A DNA stretch of 64,000 nt from Planctomycetota bacterium (lineage in GTDB: Bacteria; Planctomycetota; UBA1135; UBA2386). Under the pieces are notes generated by a model, which was given only the letters and a program-made list of their open reading frames with translations, made no database searches and was not told where the DNA came from. The first letter of the stretch is position 1, and every line of letters starts with the position of its first letter. Below are positions 16,937 through 25,452 of the stretch, piece after piece. The stretch is taken from contig JADJWQ010000001.1 of NCBI GenBank assembly GCA_016716265.1, positions 2,666,001 to 2,730,000 on the forward strand, read 5' to 3'. A program made the translations under genes and the position numbers.

Positions 16937-18040
16937 TCAGCGCCGCCGGACCGGGACGCGCGCGTCGCGCAGCGCTGCGAACGCGGCGTAGGCGCGGCGC
17001 TGGTCGACCGGCCCCTGCTCGAACGGCAGCAGCCGGTCGGTGAGCGCGCCGAGCCGCAGGCCCTGCATCGCGTAGCGGGCGCGGCCGTCGGCGGTCTGGT
17101 CGACGAGGTGCAGGATCGTCTCGTGGCCGACGCTCCATTGCAGCACCGGCGTGTCGCGATCCGGCGCGAGCAGGTCGAGCATCGGGGCGCGGCCGGCGAC
17201 GTCGGTGAGCCGCAGCCGGAAGCCGGCGCCGACCGCGACCAGCGGCTCGGCACCGTCGATCGTCGGCCGGGCGAAGCAGCGGTCGTGCGGCAGGATCCGC
17301 GTCGCGACCTGCGCGAGCGCGGTGGCGCGCTGCACGAGCATCGGATCGCTCGCGGCCTCGAGCTTCGCGTGCGCCGGCAGCCGCAGCAGCGACGCGGCGA
17401 GCAGATCGCCGAGCACGACGACCGCGCAGCGCGGGGTCTCGGCCTCGAGCGCGCGCGGACACAGCTCGCGGTCGAGCACCAGCACCGGGCCGAGCGTGAC
17501 CGCGCGGAACACGGCGCTGCCGTCGCCGAGCACGACGAGATCGCGCGCGAGCCGCAGGTCGCGCGGGCCGAGCCGCGCCCCGCGGCGCGTCCGCCAGAGC
17601 ACGACGGCCGGCCGGTCGACCGCGTCGAAGACCGCGACGCGCTGCGGTGGCTGACCGGCGACCGGGTCGGGGATCAGCTCGACGCAGCTGCCGTCGGTCA
17701 GCCACAGCCGCACTCCGCTGCGGACCGGCAGCGTGACGGAGCCGTCGCGCAGGTGCAGCCGGCCGCGGTCGTCGACGACGACCCCGGCGCCGGACGGCAG
17801 GTCGATCCGCAGCCCGACCGCCTGCCGGACCCGCAGCAGCGCGCCGCCCGGGGTGCGGTGGCCGTCGGCAGCGGCCGCCGCGGCGGCGCCCGGCACCGGC
17901 TGCATGCCGCCGTCGCCGAGGCCGAGCGCCGCGAGCCGGATCCGACCGCCGTCGACGACGCCGGTCGCGACCGACAGCGCCGGCGGCGGGTCGCCCGGGG
18001 CGCAGAGCAGGGCGGCGAGGCCGAGTGCGACGATCGACAT
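16937..18040 (-). CDS. Secreted hypothetical protein
   Basis: 367 residues. A short signal peptide (MSIVALGLAALLCAPG) precedes a mature protein dominated by short beta strands, with many V/L/D/G turns, such as VVVDDRGRLHLRDGSVTLPV near 87-106. This suggests a beta-sandwich or propeller-like envelope protein. Two cysteines around residues 196 and 206 flank a strand-rich segment. I recognise no family. It faces the HEAT-like gene convergently with only nine bases between stops and is divergent from the glycosyltransferase gene. Confidence 0.6.
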   Translation of the reverse strand: MSIVALGLAALLCAPGDPPPALSVATGVVDGGRIRLAALGLGDGGMQPVPGAAAAAAADGHRTPGGALLRVRQAVGLRIDLPSGAGVVVDDRGRLHLRDGSVTLPVRSGVRLWLTDGSCVELIPDPVAGQPPQRVAVFDAVDRPAVVLWRTRRGARLGPRDLRLARDLVVLGDGSAVFRAVTLGPVLVLDRELCPRALEAETPRCAVVVLGDLLAASLLRLPAHAKLEAASDPMLVQRATALAQVATRILPHDRCFARPTIDGAEPLVAVGAGFRLRLTDVAGRAPMLDLLAPDRDTPVLQWSVGHETILHLVDQTADGRARYAMQGLRLGALTDRLLPFEQGPVDQRRAYAAFAALRDARVPVRRR

Positions 18041-18176
18041 GCGCCCATCTCATCGGCCGGATGCGGCCATCGGGATGAGCGGGATCCGGCGTCGCGGCCG
18101 CCCGGACCGCTCGACAAAAAACCCGACTAGCCCGCTGCGGACCGCTCCCGAGCCTGGATCCTCTGCACTCGCGCAC

Positions 18177-19751
18177 ATGCCCTCCCCCACGCCCTTCGAC
18201 CGGACCGCGACCCGACACGGCTGGCTCGCCCCGACGCTCGCCATCGCGGCGGCCGTGCTGGCGCTGCGCGCGCTGCTGCACGGGCTCCTGTTCCCGTTCG
18301 AGCTCGCCGGCGACGAGGCGCACTACTGGGACTGGTCGCGCAACCTGCAGCTCTCCTACCACACGAAGGGACCGGCCGTGGCGTGGCTGATCCACGCCGG
18401 CTGCCGGCTGCTCGGGGTCGACGAGGCGGGCGTCCGGCTCGGCACCTGGGTGTGTGGCGCGGCCGGGACCGTCGCGGCCGGCTGGCTCGGCGCGCTCGTC
18501 GCGCGCGGGGATCGGCGCGTCGCGGTGCTCGCGGCCCTCGTGTTCCAGTGCGTCGCCGCGTTCCAGGCCGCGGGCTCGGTGATGACCATCGACATGCCGA
18601 TGATCGCCGGCTGGACGCTCGCGACCGCGGCAGCGGTGTCGGCGCGGCAGCGTGCACTCGACGGGCGGCCGACCGGCGCGGTGCTCACCGTGCTCGGCGG
18701 CGCGCTCGCGTTCGCGTTCCTCGCCAAGTACACGGCACTGCTCGCGGCGCTCGGGCTCGCCATCGGGCTGTGGCCGGATCGCCGCGCACTGTGCGCGGCA
18801 CCCGGCGGACGGCTCGGGCTGGTGGCGGCGGCGATCACCTTCGCGATCGGCCCCGGCATCGTGCTCACCTGGAACGCGATGCACGACTGGGCGACCGTGC
18901 GCCACCTGCTCGGGCATCTGAGCGTGTCGATGGACGGCGCGAGCACCAAGGCGTGGACCGGCTGGAGCCCGCTGTGGACGCTCGAATACGTCGGCATCGT
19001 CCTCGGAGCCGCGGGACCGTTCGTCGCGGTCGCCATGATCGCCGGCGTGCGCCGCAGCCGCCGCGAGCGGCTCGGTGCACACCGCCTCTGCCTGTGGAGC
19101 GCGCTGCCGCTGCTGGTCTTCTACCTCGCGGTATCGTTCCGCACGAAGGTCGAGGGCAATTGGGCGATCGGGGCGTACGGACCGCTCGTCGCGCCGGCCG
19201 CTCATTGGCTGGTCGTCAGCGCGGATGCCGACCGGCACCGCTGGCTGCGCGCGACCATCCTGATCCGTGGCGCGGTGACACTCACGTTGATCCTGTTCGC
19301 GATGCCGATCGTGCGCGGGATCGAGGGGCTCGGCCGCTCGTTCGGACGTGACTGGAGCAGCGCCGCCCATCGCGTGTCGGGTCACCGCCGCTTCGCGCTC
19401 GAGGTGCGCGACCGCGTGGTGGAGGCGATCGGACCGGAGGGCGCAACGGCGCCGATCATCTGCAACTACTACGATCGCTGCGGTCTGCTCGGCTTCTACC
19501 TGCCGGACCACCCGATCGTCCGCTGCGCATCGAAACAGCTCGTCGGCCGCGGCAGCGCGTACGACGACTTCCCTGGTACGCGCCTGCCGGACCCCGCGTT
19601 GATCGGCAGACTCGTCGTGCTGGTCGGCGTCGACGCCGCGACGTGGCGGAAGGCGTTCGAGCTCGCGGAGATCAGGGACCTGGGCATCGTCATGCAGCGC
19701 GGCAGGCCGCGCCCGCTGCTGGTCGCGCGCCTGGAGGCGTACTCTCCATGA
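18177..19751 (+). CDS. Membrane glycosyltransferase, GT39/ArnT-like
   Basis: 524 residues with about ten predicted transmembrane helices. The first large loop carries the acidic motif GDEAHYWDWSRNLQLSYHTKG, typical of PMT/ArnT-like GT-C transferases that use polyprenyl-phosphate sugars on the outer face of the inner membrane. A soluble C-terminal domain (about 400-524) follows the last helix. The substrate is unknown; the adjacent, overlapping PAP2 phosphatase gene suggests a lipid-linked process. ATG at 18177 was chosen because upstream sequence in this frame is low-complexity and lies opposite another gene. Confidence 0.87.
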   Translation: MPSPTPFDRTATRHGWLAPTLAIAAAVLALRALLHGLLFPFELAGDEAHYWDWSRNLQLSYHTKGPAVAWLIHAGCRLLGVDEAGVRLGTWVCGAAGTVAAGWLGALVARGDRRVAVLAALVFQCVAAFQAAGSVMTIDMPMIAGWTLATAAAVSARQRALDGRPTGAVLTVLGGALAFAFLAKYTALLAALGLAIGLWPDRRALCAAPGGRLGLVAAAITFAIGPGIVLTWNAMHDWATVRHLLGHLSVSMDGASTKAWTGWSPLWTLEYVGIVLGAAGPFVAVAMIAGVRRSRRERLGAHRLCLWSALPLLVFYLAVSFRTKVEGNWAIGAYGPLVAPAAHWLVVSADADRHRWLRATILIRGAVTLTLILFAMPIVRGIEGLGRSFGRDWSSAAHRVSGHRRFALEVRDRVVEAIGPEGATAPIICNYYDRCGLLGFYLPDHPIVRCASKQLVGRGSAYDDFPGTRLPDPALIGRLVVLVGVDAATWRKAFELAEIRDLGIVMQRGRPRPLLVARLEAYSP

Positions 19752-20398
19752 GCGCGGTAGACATCGATCGTCCCGTCCCGGTTCGACCCTGGATGTGGAT
19801 CGCCGCAGCCGCAGCCACGCTGGTGGCGTTCGCATTCGAGCCGGAGATCATTGCGCAATTACCGCGGCCGAAGGGCCGGCTCGGCGACCTGCACATGATG
19901 CTCAGGTCGCTCGGCTACCTGCCGACCTGGATCGCCGCTGGGGCGGCGATGGTCGCATGGACCTGGCGCTCCCCCACGGCACGAAGCACGCGCGCCGCTG
20001 CGGCGGTCATCCTCGGCTCGGCCACGCTGTCCGGCTTGCTCGCCGCGATCCTGAAGATCGTGATCCGCCGTCCGGACATCCCGGACGACCTGCCGTACGT
20101 CGGCTGGCAATGGATGGGATTCGGCACGCACCCCTTCGACGGGACGAGCTTCTGCTGCCCGAGCGAGCACGCAGCCGTGTCGTGGGGAGCGGCCGTCGCC
20201 ATCGCCCGGCTGCGTCCGACGACGCTCCCGGTCGTGCTGCCGCTGGCGCTCGGCACCTCGATCTGCCGCGTCAAGGACCGCGGACATTACCCGGCGGACG
20301 TCATGGTGAGCCTCCTGGTCGCTCTCGCGGCCGCGCAGCTCGTCGACCGCATCGCGGGCGCGGAGCGACGGACGGCGCCGGGGACCGAGGCGCGCTGA
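19748..20398 (+). CDS. PAP2-family membrane phosphatase
   Basis: 216 residues with about five hydrophobic helices. The three PAP2 motifs are visible in slightly variant form: KIVIRRP (Lys103, Arg107-Pro109), CCPSEHAA (PSEH at 138-141 instead of PSGH) and CRVKDRGHYPAD (Arg174, His180, Asp184). Such enzymes dephosphorylate lipid phosphates, for example undecaprenyl pyrophosphate or phosphatidylglycerol phosphate, at the membrane. The ATG overlaps the stop of the GT39-like gene by four bases, so coupled translation and a shared role in lipid-carrier sugar transfer or recycling are likely. Confidence 0.87.
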   Translation: MSAVDIDRPVPVRPWMWIAAAAATLVAFAFEPEIIAQLPRPKGRLGDLHMMLRSLGYLPTWIAAGAAMVAWTWRSPTARSTRAAAAVILGSATLSGLLAAILKIVIRRPDIPDDLPYVGWQWMGFGTHPFDGTSFCCPSEHAAVSWGAAVAIARLRPTTLPVVLPLALGTSICRVKDRGHYPADVMVSLLVALAAAQLVDRIAGAERRTAPGTEAR

Positions 20399-20408
20399 GC
20401 ACCGGCGC

Positions 20409-21470
20409 TCAGCGATCGAGCTGCCGCCAGCACAGCGGAACGGCGACCAGCAGCAGTGCGAGCGCCGGCGTCCAGGCGCATAGCGGCTCGCTGGTCGCGC
20501 GAGCGAGCTTCGAGCCGAGCACGTCGCCCGCGAAGAACACGGCGATCGGCGCGAGCGCGAACACCATCGCCAGCACGCGGCCGCGGCCGCGCGACATCGC
20601 ACCGAGACAGAAGCCGATCGGTGCGAGCAGCAGCGGCAGCAATGCGAAGCAGGTTCGGCGCTGGCAGGTGTACAACGCGCGCGACGCGTCGGGCGACACG
20701 CCGCGGTAGACCTCGGCGAGCAGCTCGGGACTGGTCAGATCGAGGTCGCCCTCGTCGCGGCGGCGGACCTCGGACATCGCACGGACGTCGACCGTGATCC
20801 GCAGCTCGCGCGGCAGCAGGTAGCGCTGGGCGACGTCGCGGGCGTTCTCGAGCACGAGCCCGAGACGGTCCTGGTCGAGTTCCACCCAGGCGCGGTCGGC
20901 GAGCAGCAGCCCAGGCTCGATCGGGCCGAGCTCCTCGCGATCGCGCGACACGAGGATCTGCACGCCCTCCCAGCTGCCGTCAGGCAGCCGCCGGTCCCAG
21001 CACATGACGACACCCTCGAATCGCACGCGGTCGCCGAGCATCCCCGTCTCCGTGAGCACGGTCCGCAGACCCGCCGCGACCGCGTGGTGCTTCAGGTAGT
21101 GCATGCGCGGCACGACCCAGTGCAGCAAGAAGCAGCTGACCAGCGCGACGGCGACGCCCGCGAGCGTCGCTGCGGCGAGAGGGACCGTCGCACGGACGCC
21201 GGCGCTGCGCATCGCGACGAGCTCGCGGTCCTCGCTCGCGCGCGCGAACGTCAGGACGGTCGCGAACAGCATCGACATCGGCAGCAGCTGCGGCAGCGCG
21301 TCGGCCGTCCAGAACAGCGTGATCTTCGCGGCCAGGAGCGCCGTGAAGCCCTCCGCACGCTTGATGCCGCGCGACACCGACGCGAGCAGCACGATCCCGA
21401 ACAGGATCGAGAACGCGAGCGTCGTGTTGGTCGCGATCTCGCGCAGGAAGTAGCGGTGGATGCGCCACAT
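20409..21470 (-). CDS. LptF/LptG-family permease
   Basis: 353 residues. Three transmembrane helices lie in the first 115 residues (LAFSILFGIVLLASV; ALPQLLPMSMLFATVLTF; LVSCFLLHWVVP), then a periplasmic beta-jellyroll region (about 130-250), then three more helices at the C-terminus. The phrase FARASEDRELVAMRSAGV is the characteristic coupling-helix region of YjgP/YjgQ proteins, which with LptB extract lipopolysaccharide from the inner membrane. Only one such gene is in the window, so LptF and LptG cannot be distinguished. Its presence argues for an outer membrane. It is divergent from the ATP-grasp gene. Confidence 0.85.
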   Translation of the reverse strand: MWRIHRYFLREIATNTTLAFSILFGIVLLASVSRGIKRAEGFTALLAAKITLFWTADALPQLLPMSMLFATVLTFARASEDRELVAMRSAGVRATVPLAAATLAGVAVALVSCFLLHWVVPRMHYLKHHAVAAGLRTVLTETGMLGDRVRFEGVVMCWDRRLPDGSWEGVQILVSRDREELGPIEPGLLLADRAWVELDQDRLGLVLENARDVAQRYLLPRELRITVDVRAMSEVRRRDEGDLDLTSPELLAEVYRGVSPDASRALYTCQRRTCFALLPLLLAPIGFCLGAMSRGRGRVLAMVFALAPIAVFFAGDVLGSKLARATSEPLCAWTPALALLLVAVPLCWRQLDR

Positions 21471-21557
21471 GGTGGGCCACCCGCGCACGGCTCCGTCACC
21501 ATCCGGACGGAGCCGAGGGCCGCGGCCATTCCCCGCGACGCCCCCCGGCGCCGCAAG

Positions 21558-21594
21558 TGTAAAAATCGTACGCGGTACGGATGTGAAGTCAGCG
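21558..21594 (+). repeat. Copy 1 of a dispersed 37-nt AT-rich motif
   Basis: The segment starts tgtaaaaatcgt and ends gaagtcagcg, and aligns without gaps to 62029-62065 at 31 of 37 positions. Within it CGTAC-GCG-GTACG forms a 5-bp stem with a 3-base loop. It lies 20 bases upstream of an ATP-grasp start codon in the divergent LptF/ATP-grasp intergenic region, and is conspicuously AT-rich for this genome. A dispersed REP-like element or regulatory element are both possible. Confidence 0.6.
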
Positions 21595-21614
21595 AGTATC
21601 GTCGGGGGACGAGC

Positions 21615-22523
21615 ATGCGGATCGCGCTGGTGACGTGTCGGGGGCTGCCGGACTGGGAGGTCGACGATCGGCCGCTGCACGAGCATCTCGTGCGATGCGG
21701 TGTCGAGCTGCATCGGCCGGCCTGGGACGACCCGGCGATCGACTGGGCGCGGTTCGACGCCTGCCTGTTGCGGACCACCTGGGACTACCAGGAGCGCCTC
21801 GGCAAGTTCGTCGCTTGGATCGAGCGCGCGGCGCGGAGCACGCGGCTGTTCAACCCGCGCGAGGTCGTGCTGTGGAACACCCACAAGTCGTATCTGCGCG
21901 ACCTGCAGGCGCTCGGCATGCCGCTGGCGCCGACGGTGTGGCTCGCGCGCGGCACGGCGGTCGACATCGCGGCGCTGTGTGCGGAGCGCGGCTTCGCGCA
22001 CGGCTTCCTCAAGCCGATGATCGGCGCCACCGCGCGCGAGACGCTGCGGTTCCGCGCCGATGCCGACGGCCTCGCGGCAGCCCAGGCGCACGTCGATCGG
22101 CTGCTGCCGCACGAGGACCTGATCCTGCAGCGCTACCTGCACAGCGTCGAGGCGAGCGGCGAGCTGTCGGCGATCTGGATCGACGGCACCTTCACGCACA
22201 CCGTGCGCAAGATCCCGCCACCCGGCGACTACCGCGTGCAGGACGACTTCGGCGCGCGCGACGAGCCGTTCCCGTTCGCACCCGCCGAGCTCGACCTCGC
22301 CGCGCACGCCCTCGAGCTCGCGGCGCGCCACCTCGGCCTGCCGGGGCCGGCGGCCCTGCTGTACGGGCGCGTCGACTTCCTGCGCGACGACGCCGGTGCG
22401 CTCGTCCTCAACGAGCTGGAGCTCGTCGAGCCATCGCTGTTCTTCCGGCACGCGCCGCACGCCGCCGAGCGCCTCGGCGACGCGCTGCTGCGCCGCGTCG
22501 CGGTCGCCGCGCCGCCATGCTGA
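21615..22523 (+). CDS. ATP-grasp family ligase
   Basis: 302 residues. After an N-terminal Rossmann-like domain (MRIALVTCRG...), the protein shows the ATP-grasp order: a FLKPMIGA strand with the ATP-binding Lys (about 136), an RYLHSVEASGELSAIWIDG loop, and YGRVDFLRDDAGALVLNELELVEPSLFF carrying the metal-binding Asp/Glu/Glu residues. This matches the glutathione-synthetase/RimK-like group that joins a carboxylate to an amine. The substrates are unknown. GGGGGA lies six bases before ATG. The stop overlaps the sulfotransferase start by seven bases, so the product is probably made together with the next two enzymes. Confidence 0.82.
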   Translation: MRIALVTCRGLPDWEVDDRPLHEHLVRCGVELHRPAWDDPAIDWARFDACLLRTTWDYQERLGKFVAWIERAARSTRLFNPREVVLWNTHKSYLRDLQALGMPLAPTVWLARGTAVDIAALCAERGFAHGFLKPMIGATARETLRFRADADGLAAAQAHVDRLLPHEDLILQRYLHSVEASGELSAIWIDGTFTHTVRKIPPPGDYRVQDDFGARDEPFPFAPAELDLAAHALELAARHLGLPGPAALLYGRVDFLRDDAGALVLNELELVEPSLFFRHAPHAAERLGDALLRRVAVAAPPC

Positions 22524-23152
22524 TCTCGGACTCGCACCGCTTCGTGTTCGTGCACGTGCCGAAGACGGCTGGCTCGACCGTCGTCCGCCTGCTGCGCGCC
22601 CATGCGATCGAGCGGCCCCCGGCCGGTCTGGCGTCACTGCTGCGCGCGGTGGGTCTGCCGCGCGACTGGCGGCGCTATCGCTTCCCGAAGCATGCGCCGC
22701 TGCGGACCGCCGAGCGGCGGCTGCCGGCCGAAATGTTCCACAATGCGTTCAAGTTCGGCTTCGTCCGCAATCCGTGGGACCGGCTGGTATCCGACTACAA
22801 TGCCCAGCTCCGTGACCCGACCGCCCGGCGGCACGCCCGGACGTCCCGGCTCGGCAGCTTCGCTCGCTATCTGCGCGCCGACGCACCACGGGGGCTCGCC
22901 ACGCAGCGCTCGCTGCTGATCGACGGCAGCGGTGCGATCGGCGTCGACTTCGTCGGCCGCTTCGAGACGCTGGCCGCGGACCTCGCGTTCGTGTGCGACC
23001 GGCTCGGACTGCCCCGTCCGCCGGCGTGGCCGGAGGAGAATCGCCACCCGCACGCGGACTACCGCAACTATTACGCGTCCGAGGACCGCGACCTCGTCGC
23101 CCGCCATTGGCGCGAGGACATCGAGACCTTCGGCTACTCCTTCGACGGATGA
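22517..23152 (+). CDS. Sulfotransferase family protein (PAPS-dependent)
   Basis: 211 residues, the size of a single sulfotransferase domain. The 5'-phosphosulfate-binding loop appears as HVPKTAGSTVVRLL (14-27) and the 3'-phosphate-binding element as FKFGFVRNPWDRLVSDYN (78-95), typical of the Sulfotransfer_2 group that modifies glycans and other hydroxyl acceptors. The C-terminal part, with HPHADYRNYYASEDRDLVARHW, also fits that group. It overlaps both neighbours (seven and four bases), so it belongs to a tightly coupled ATP-grasp/sulfotransferase/hydrolase operon. Acceptor unknown. Confidence 0.87.
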   Translation: MLISDSHRFVFVHVPKTAGSTVVRLLRAHAIERPPAGLASLLRAVGLPRDWRRYRFPKHAPLRTAERRLPAEMFHNAFKFGFVRNPWDRLVSDYNAQLRDPTARRHARTSRLGSFARYLRADAPRGLATQRSLLIDGSGAIGVDFVGRFETLAADLAFVCDRLGLPRPPAWPEENRHPHADYRNYYASEDRDLVARHWREDIETFGYSFDG

Positions 23153-23973
23153 GCGCCGCGCTGCAACTCGCCGCTGCCGCCGGTCTCGCCGCGGCCGTGC
23201 TCGGTGCGGCGCGCCGCCGACCGACCCGGACACTCGCGGGCCACGGTGCGCGCGGAGCCCGACCCGGAGACCGACCCGGAGACCTGCAGAGTGGCGCGGG
23301 CGCGGCCCGCCTGCGCGTCGGCACCTTCAACATCCACGGTGGCAAGGGGACCGACGGCGTCCGCAATCTCGCGCGCACCGCCGCGGTGCTGCAGGGCCTG
23401 GACCTGATCGGCCTGCAGGAGGTCCGCCGGCGACTCGTGCCACCGGCCGCGCCGCAGGTCGCGGCGCTGGCTGCCCGGCTCGGCCTCGGCTGGCTGCTGC
23501 TGCCGACCGAGCGTCGCTTCGGTGCCGCGCACCGCGGCAATGGACTGCTGACCCGCTGGCCGATCGCCGACTGGCGCGTCGAGCCGCTGCTGCCGCGCTC
23601 GACCGGCGGCTACCGCAGCCTCGCTCGGCTGCAACTCGGCGACCGGCGACCCGGCATCGACGTCTTCGTCACCCACGTGACACGCCGCCCGGAGCGCGAC
23701 GTCCAGCTCGCGACGGTGCTCGAGCGCTTCGTCACCACGCCCCGCGCGATCCTGCTCGCCGACCTCAATGCGCGACCCGATCATCCCGCGCTGCGGGCGC
23801 TGCTCGACCGCGGTGACGCGACCGACGCGATCGCCACGACGCTCGGCCCCGCCGACCACACCGAGCGCGTGGACTGGATCCTGACGCGCGGCCTGCGCGT
23901 GCTCGCGGGCGGCCGCATCGACGGCCCGGCGTCCGATCATCCCGCGTACTGGGCCGAGCTCGCGGTCGAGTGA
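23149..23973 (+). CDS. Endonuclease/exonuclease/phosphatase (EEP) family hydrolase
   Basis: 274 residues. A hydrophobic N-terminus (about 1-21) suggests export or anchoring, followed by a low-complexity linker. The EEP fold is clear: VGTFNIHGGKG, LIGLQEVR with the metal-binding Glu, GNGLLTRWP, THVTRRPERDVQ, LLADLNARPDHPALR and the C-terminal SDHPAYW catalytic Asp-His. Family members cleave phosphodiesters in nucleic acids, phosphoinositides or sphingomyelin; the exported form favours a phosphoester outside the cytoplasm. The ATG overlaps the sulfotransferase stop (ATGA). Confidence 0.85.
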   Translation: MSAALQLAAAAGLAAAVLGAARRRPTRTLAGHGARGARPGDRPGDLQSGAGAARLRVGTFNIHGGKGTDGVRNLARTAAVLQGLDLIGLQEVRRRLVPPAAPQVAALAARLGLGWLLLPTERRFGAAHRGNGLLTRWPIADWRVEPLLPRSTGGYRSLARLQLGDRRPGIDVFVTHVTRRPERDVQLATVLERFVTTPRAILLADLNARPDHPALRALLDRGDATDAIATTLGPADHTERVDWILTRGLRVLAGGRIDGPASDHPAYWAELAVE

Positions 23974-23979
23974 GCGAGC

Positions 23980-25248
23980 TCACGGCTCCCATTGCTGCGC
24001 GAGCGCGACCGACGACCCGATCGCGCCGGCGCCCGGGAACAGCCACTGCGCGAACACGGCGAGGCCTCGCGGCACCGCCGCGGGAACCGGGAACTGCACC
24101 CGCGCGATGCCGGTCGCCGGCGTGACGATCGCCACGACGACGTCCGGCGACACCAGCAGATCGCAGCCGCCCGGCAATGCGGCCGGCAGCCACGGCCCCT
24201 GCGCGGTGCGCTGCTCGCTGACGCCGAACACGGCCCAGGCCGCGGCGAGCGGGGGCGCGCGGCGGCATTCGAGGAAGCCGACGGTGCCCGGCAGCGCGAC
24301 GAACGACTTGGCCCCGAATGCGCCGCCGCAATCCGCGCCGAACGACCCGCCCTCGGCGCTGTCCACGACGGCGAAGGCCACCGGCGCGCCGGGGATCGGT
24401 CCGGCGAGCCGCGTCGCGACCGGCGGCGCGCCGAACACCGGCACGCGGTGCACGAACGGCTGGCGCGCATCGCCGAGCACGATCGCGTCGAGCGACGTGC
24501 CGGAGTCGATCCGCAGTGCCGCGGTCGCGCCGGGCGACAGCGGCGGGGTCACCGCGAGCGTGGTCAGCGTCGCGCCGAACTCGAGCAGGTGGACGTCGCC
24601 GCGGTCGTCGACGAGCGCCTCGCGCGGCGCACCGGTGGGGAGGTCCGCGATGCCGGTCAGGCGACGGCCGGCGAGTCCGGGCAGCGCGATCGGCGGCACC
24701 AGCACGGTGCCGAGGCGCGGATCGACGAACGTCACCGCCGGTGCGGTGGCGCCCGGCGACGCCTGCGCGACCCACGCGATCGCGAAGCGCTGCGGCATCC
24801 CGACCGCGGTCGCGTACGGCAGCGCCATCCGGTGCTCGGCTGCGCCGCCGTTGCGCGGCACCACCCAGAACGCGCCGTTCGCTCCCCCCGTCAACACGTA
24901 GAGGTCCGCGTCGGAGTCGAGCTCTAGTCCGAGCACCGGGTCGGGCAGCGTCGCCAGGATGCGCTCGAACGAGCCCGCCGGATCGACGCGCACCAGCAGC
25001 GACCCCGCGCCGGTCCCGACCGCGACCAGCGCGTGCCGGCCGACCGGATCGAAGACACAGGCCTGCGGCGGCAGCGCGTCGACCGAGAAGCCGGGCAGCG
25101 CGCGCACCGCACCGGAGCCAGGGTCGACGTCGAACAGGGCCGAGCCGCCGGCCGGGGTCGCCGCGAGGACGACGAGGTGGCCCGACGCGATCTGCGCGGT
25201 GGGCCGCGCGGCGACGATCAGCGTCGCCAGCAGCAACGCGGTGCGCAT
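23980..25248 (-). CDS. Secreted beta-propeller-like hypothetical protein
   Basis: 422 residues. A signal peptide (MRTALLLATLIVAARPTAQ) precedes a mature part built from repeated 40-50-residue beta-sheet blocks with D-P-G-S-G turns (FDVDPGSGAVRALPGF, VFDPVGRHALVAVG, RVDPAGSFERIL), suggesting a beta-propeller. The C-terminal 120 residues contain two Cys pairs and form a separate beta-sandwich-like region. No catalytic residues are recognisable. It is divergent from the MoxR operon. The ATG immediately before the signal peptide was taken; the frame remains open far upstream but without signal. Confidence 0.65.
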   Translation of the reverse strand: MRTALLLATLIVAARPTAQIASGHLVVLAATPAGGSALFDVDPGSGAVRALPGFSVDALPPQACVFDPVGRHALVAVGTGAGSLLVRVDPAGSFERILATLPDPVLGLELDSDADLYVLTGGANGAFWVVPRNGGAAEHRMALPYATAVGMPQRFAIAWVAQASPGATAPAVTFVDPRLGTVLVPPIALPGLAGRRLTGIADLPTGAPREALVDDRGDVHLLEFGATLTTLAVTPPLSPGATAALRIDSGTSLDAIVLGDARQPFVHRVPVFGAPPVATRLAGPIPGAPVAFAVVDSAEGGSFGADCGGAFGAKSFVALPGTVGFLECRRAPPLAAAWAVFGVSEQRTAQGPWLPAALPGGCDLLVSPDVVVAIVTPATGIARVQFPVPAAVPRGLAVFAQWLFPGAGAIGSSVALAQQWEP

Positions 25249-25452
25249 GGCTCCGGCGTACCCGGCGCCCGGCGTGCTGTCACCCTCCCCGGCGCCCCGC
25301 TCGGGTTCCCGCCCGGGCCGGCGGCGGCTACAACGGAAACCGGGCCGCGCGCCCGCCCGGCTCGCACCCCGGTCCGGCCGCGCCGGGCCACCGGCGCCAG
25401 CGCGCCCGCCCGCGCCCCTGACGCCCGCAGCCGACGCCCCGACGACCCCCCC

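Noticed and set aside
18100..18130. Terminator at gacaaaaaacccg
   Set aside because: The A-run has no supporting stem and lies upstream of both divergent genes, where a terminator is not expected.
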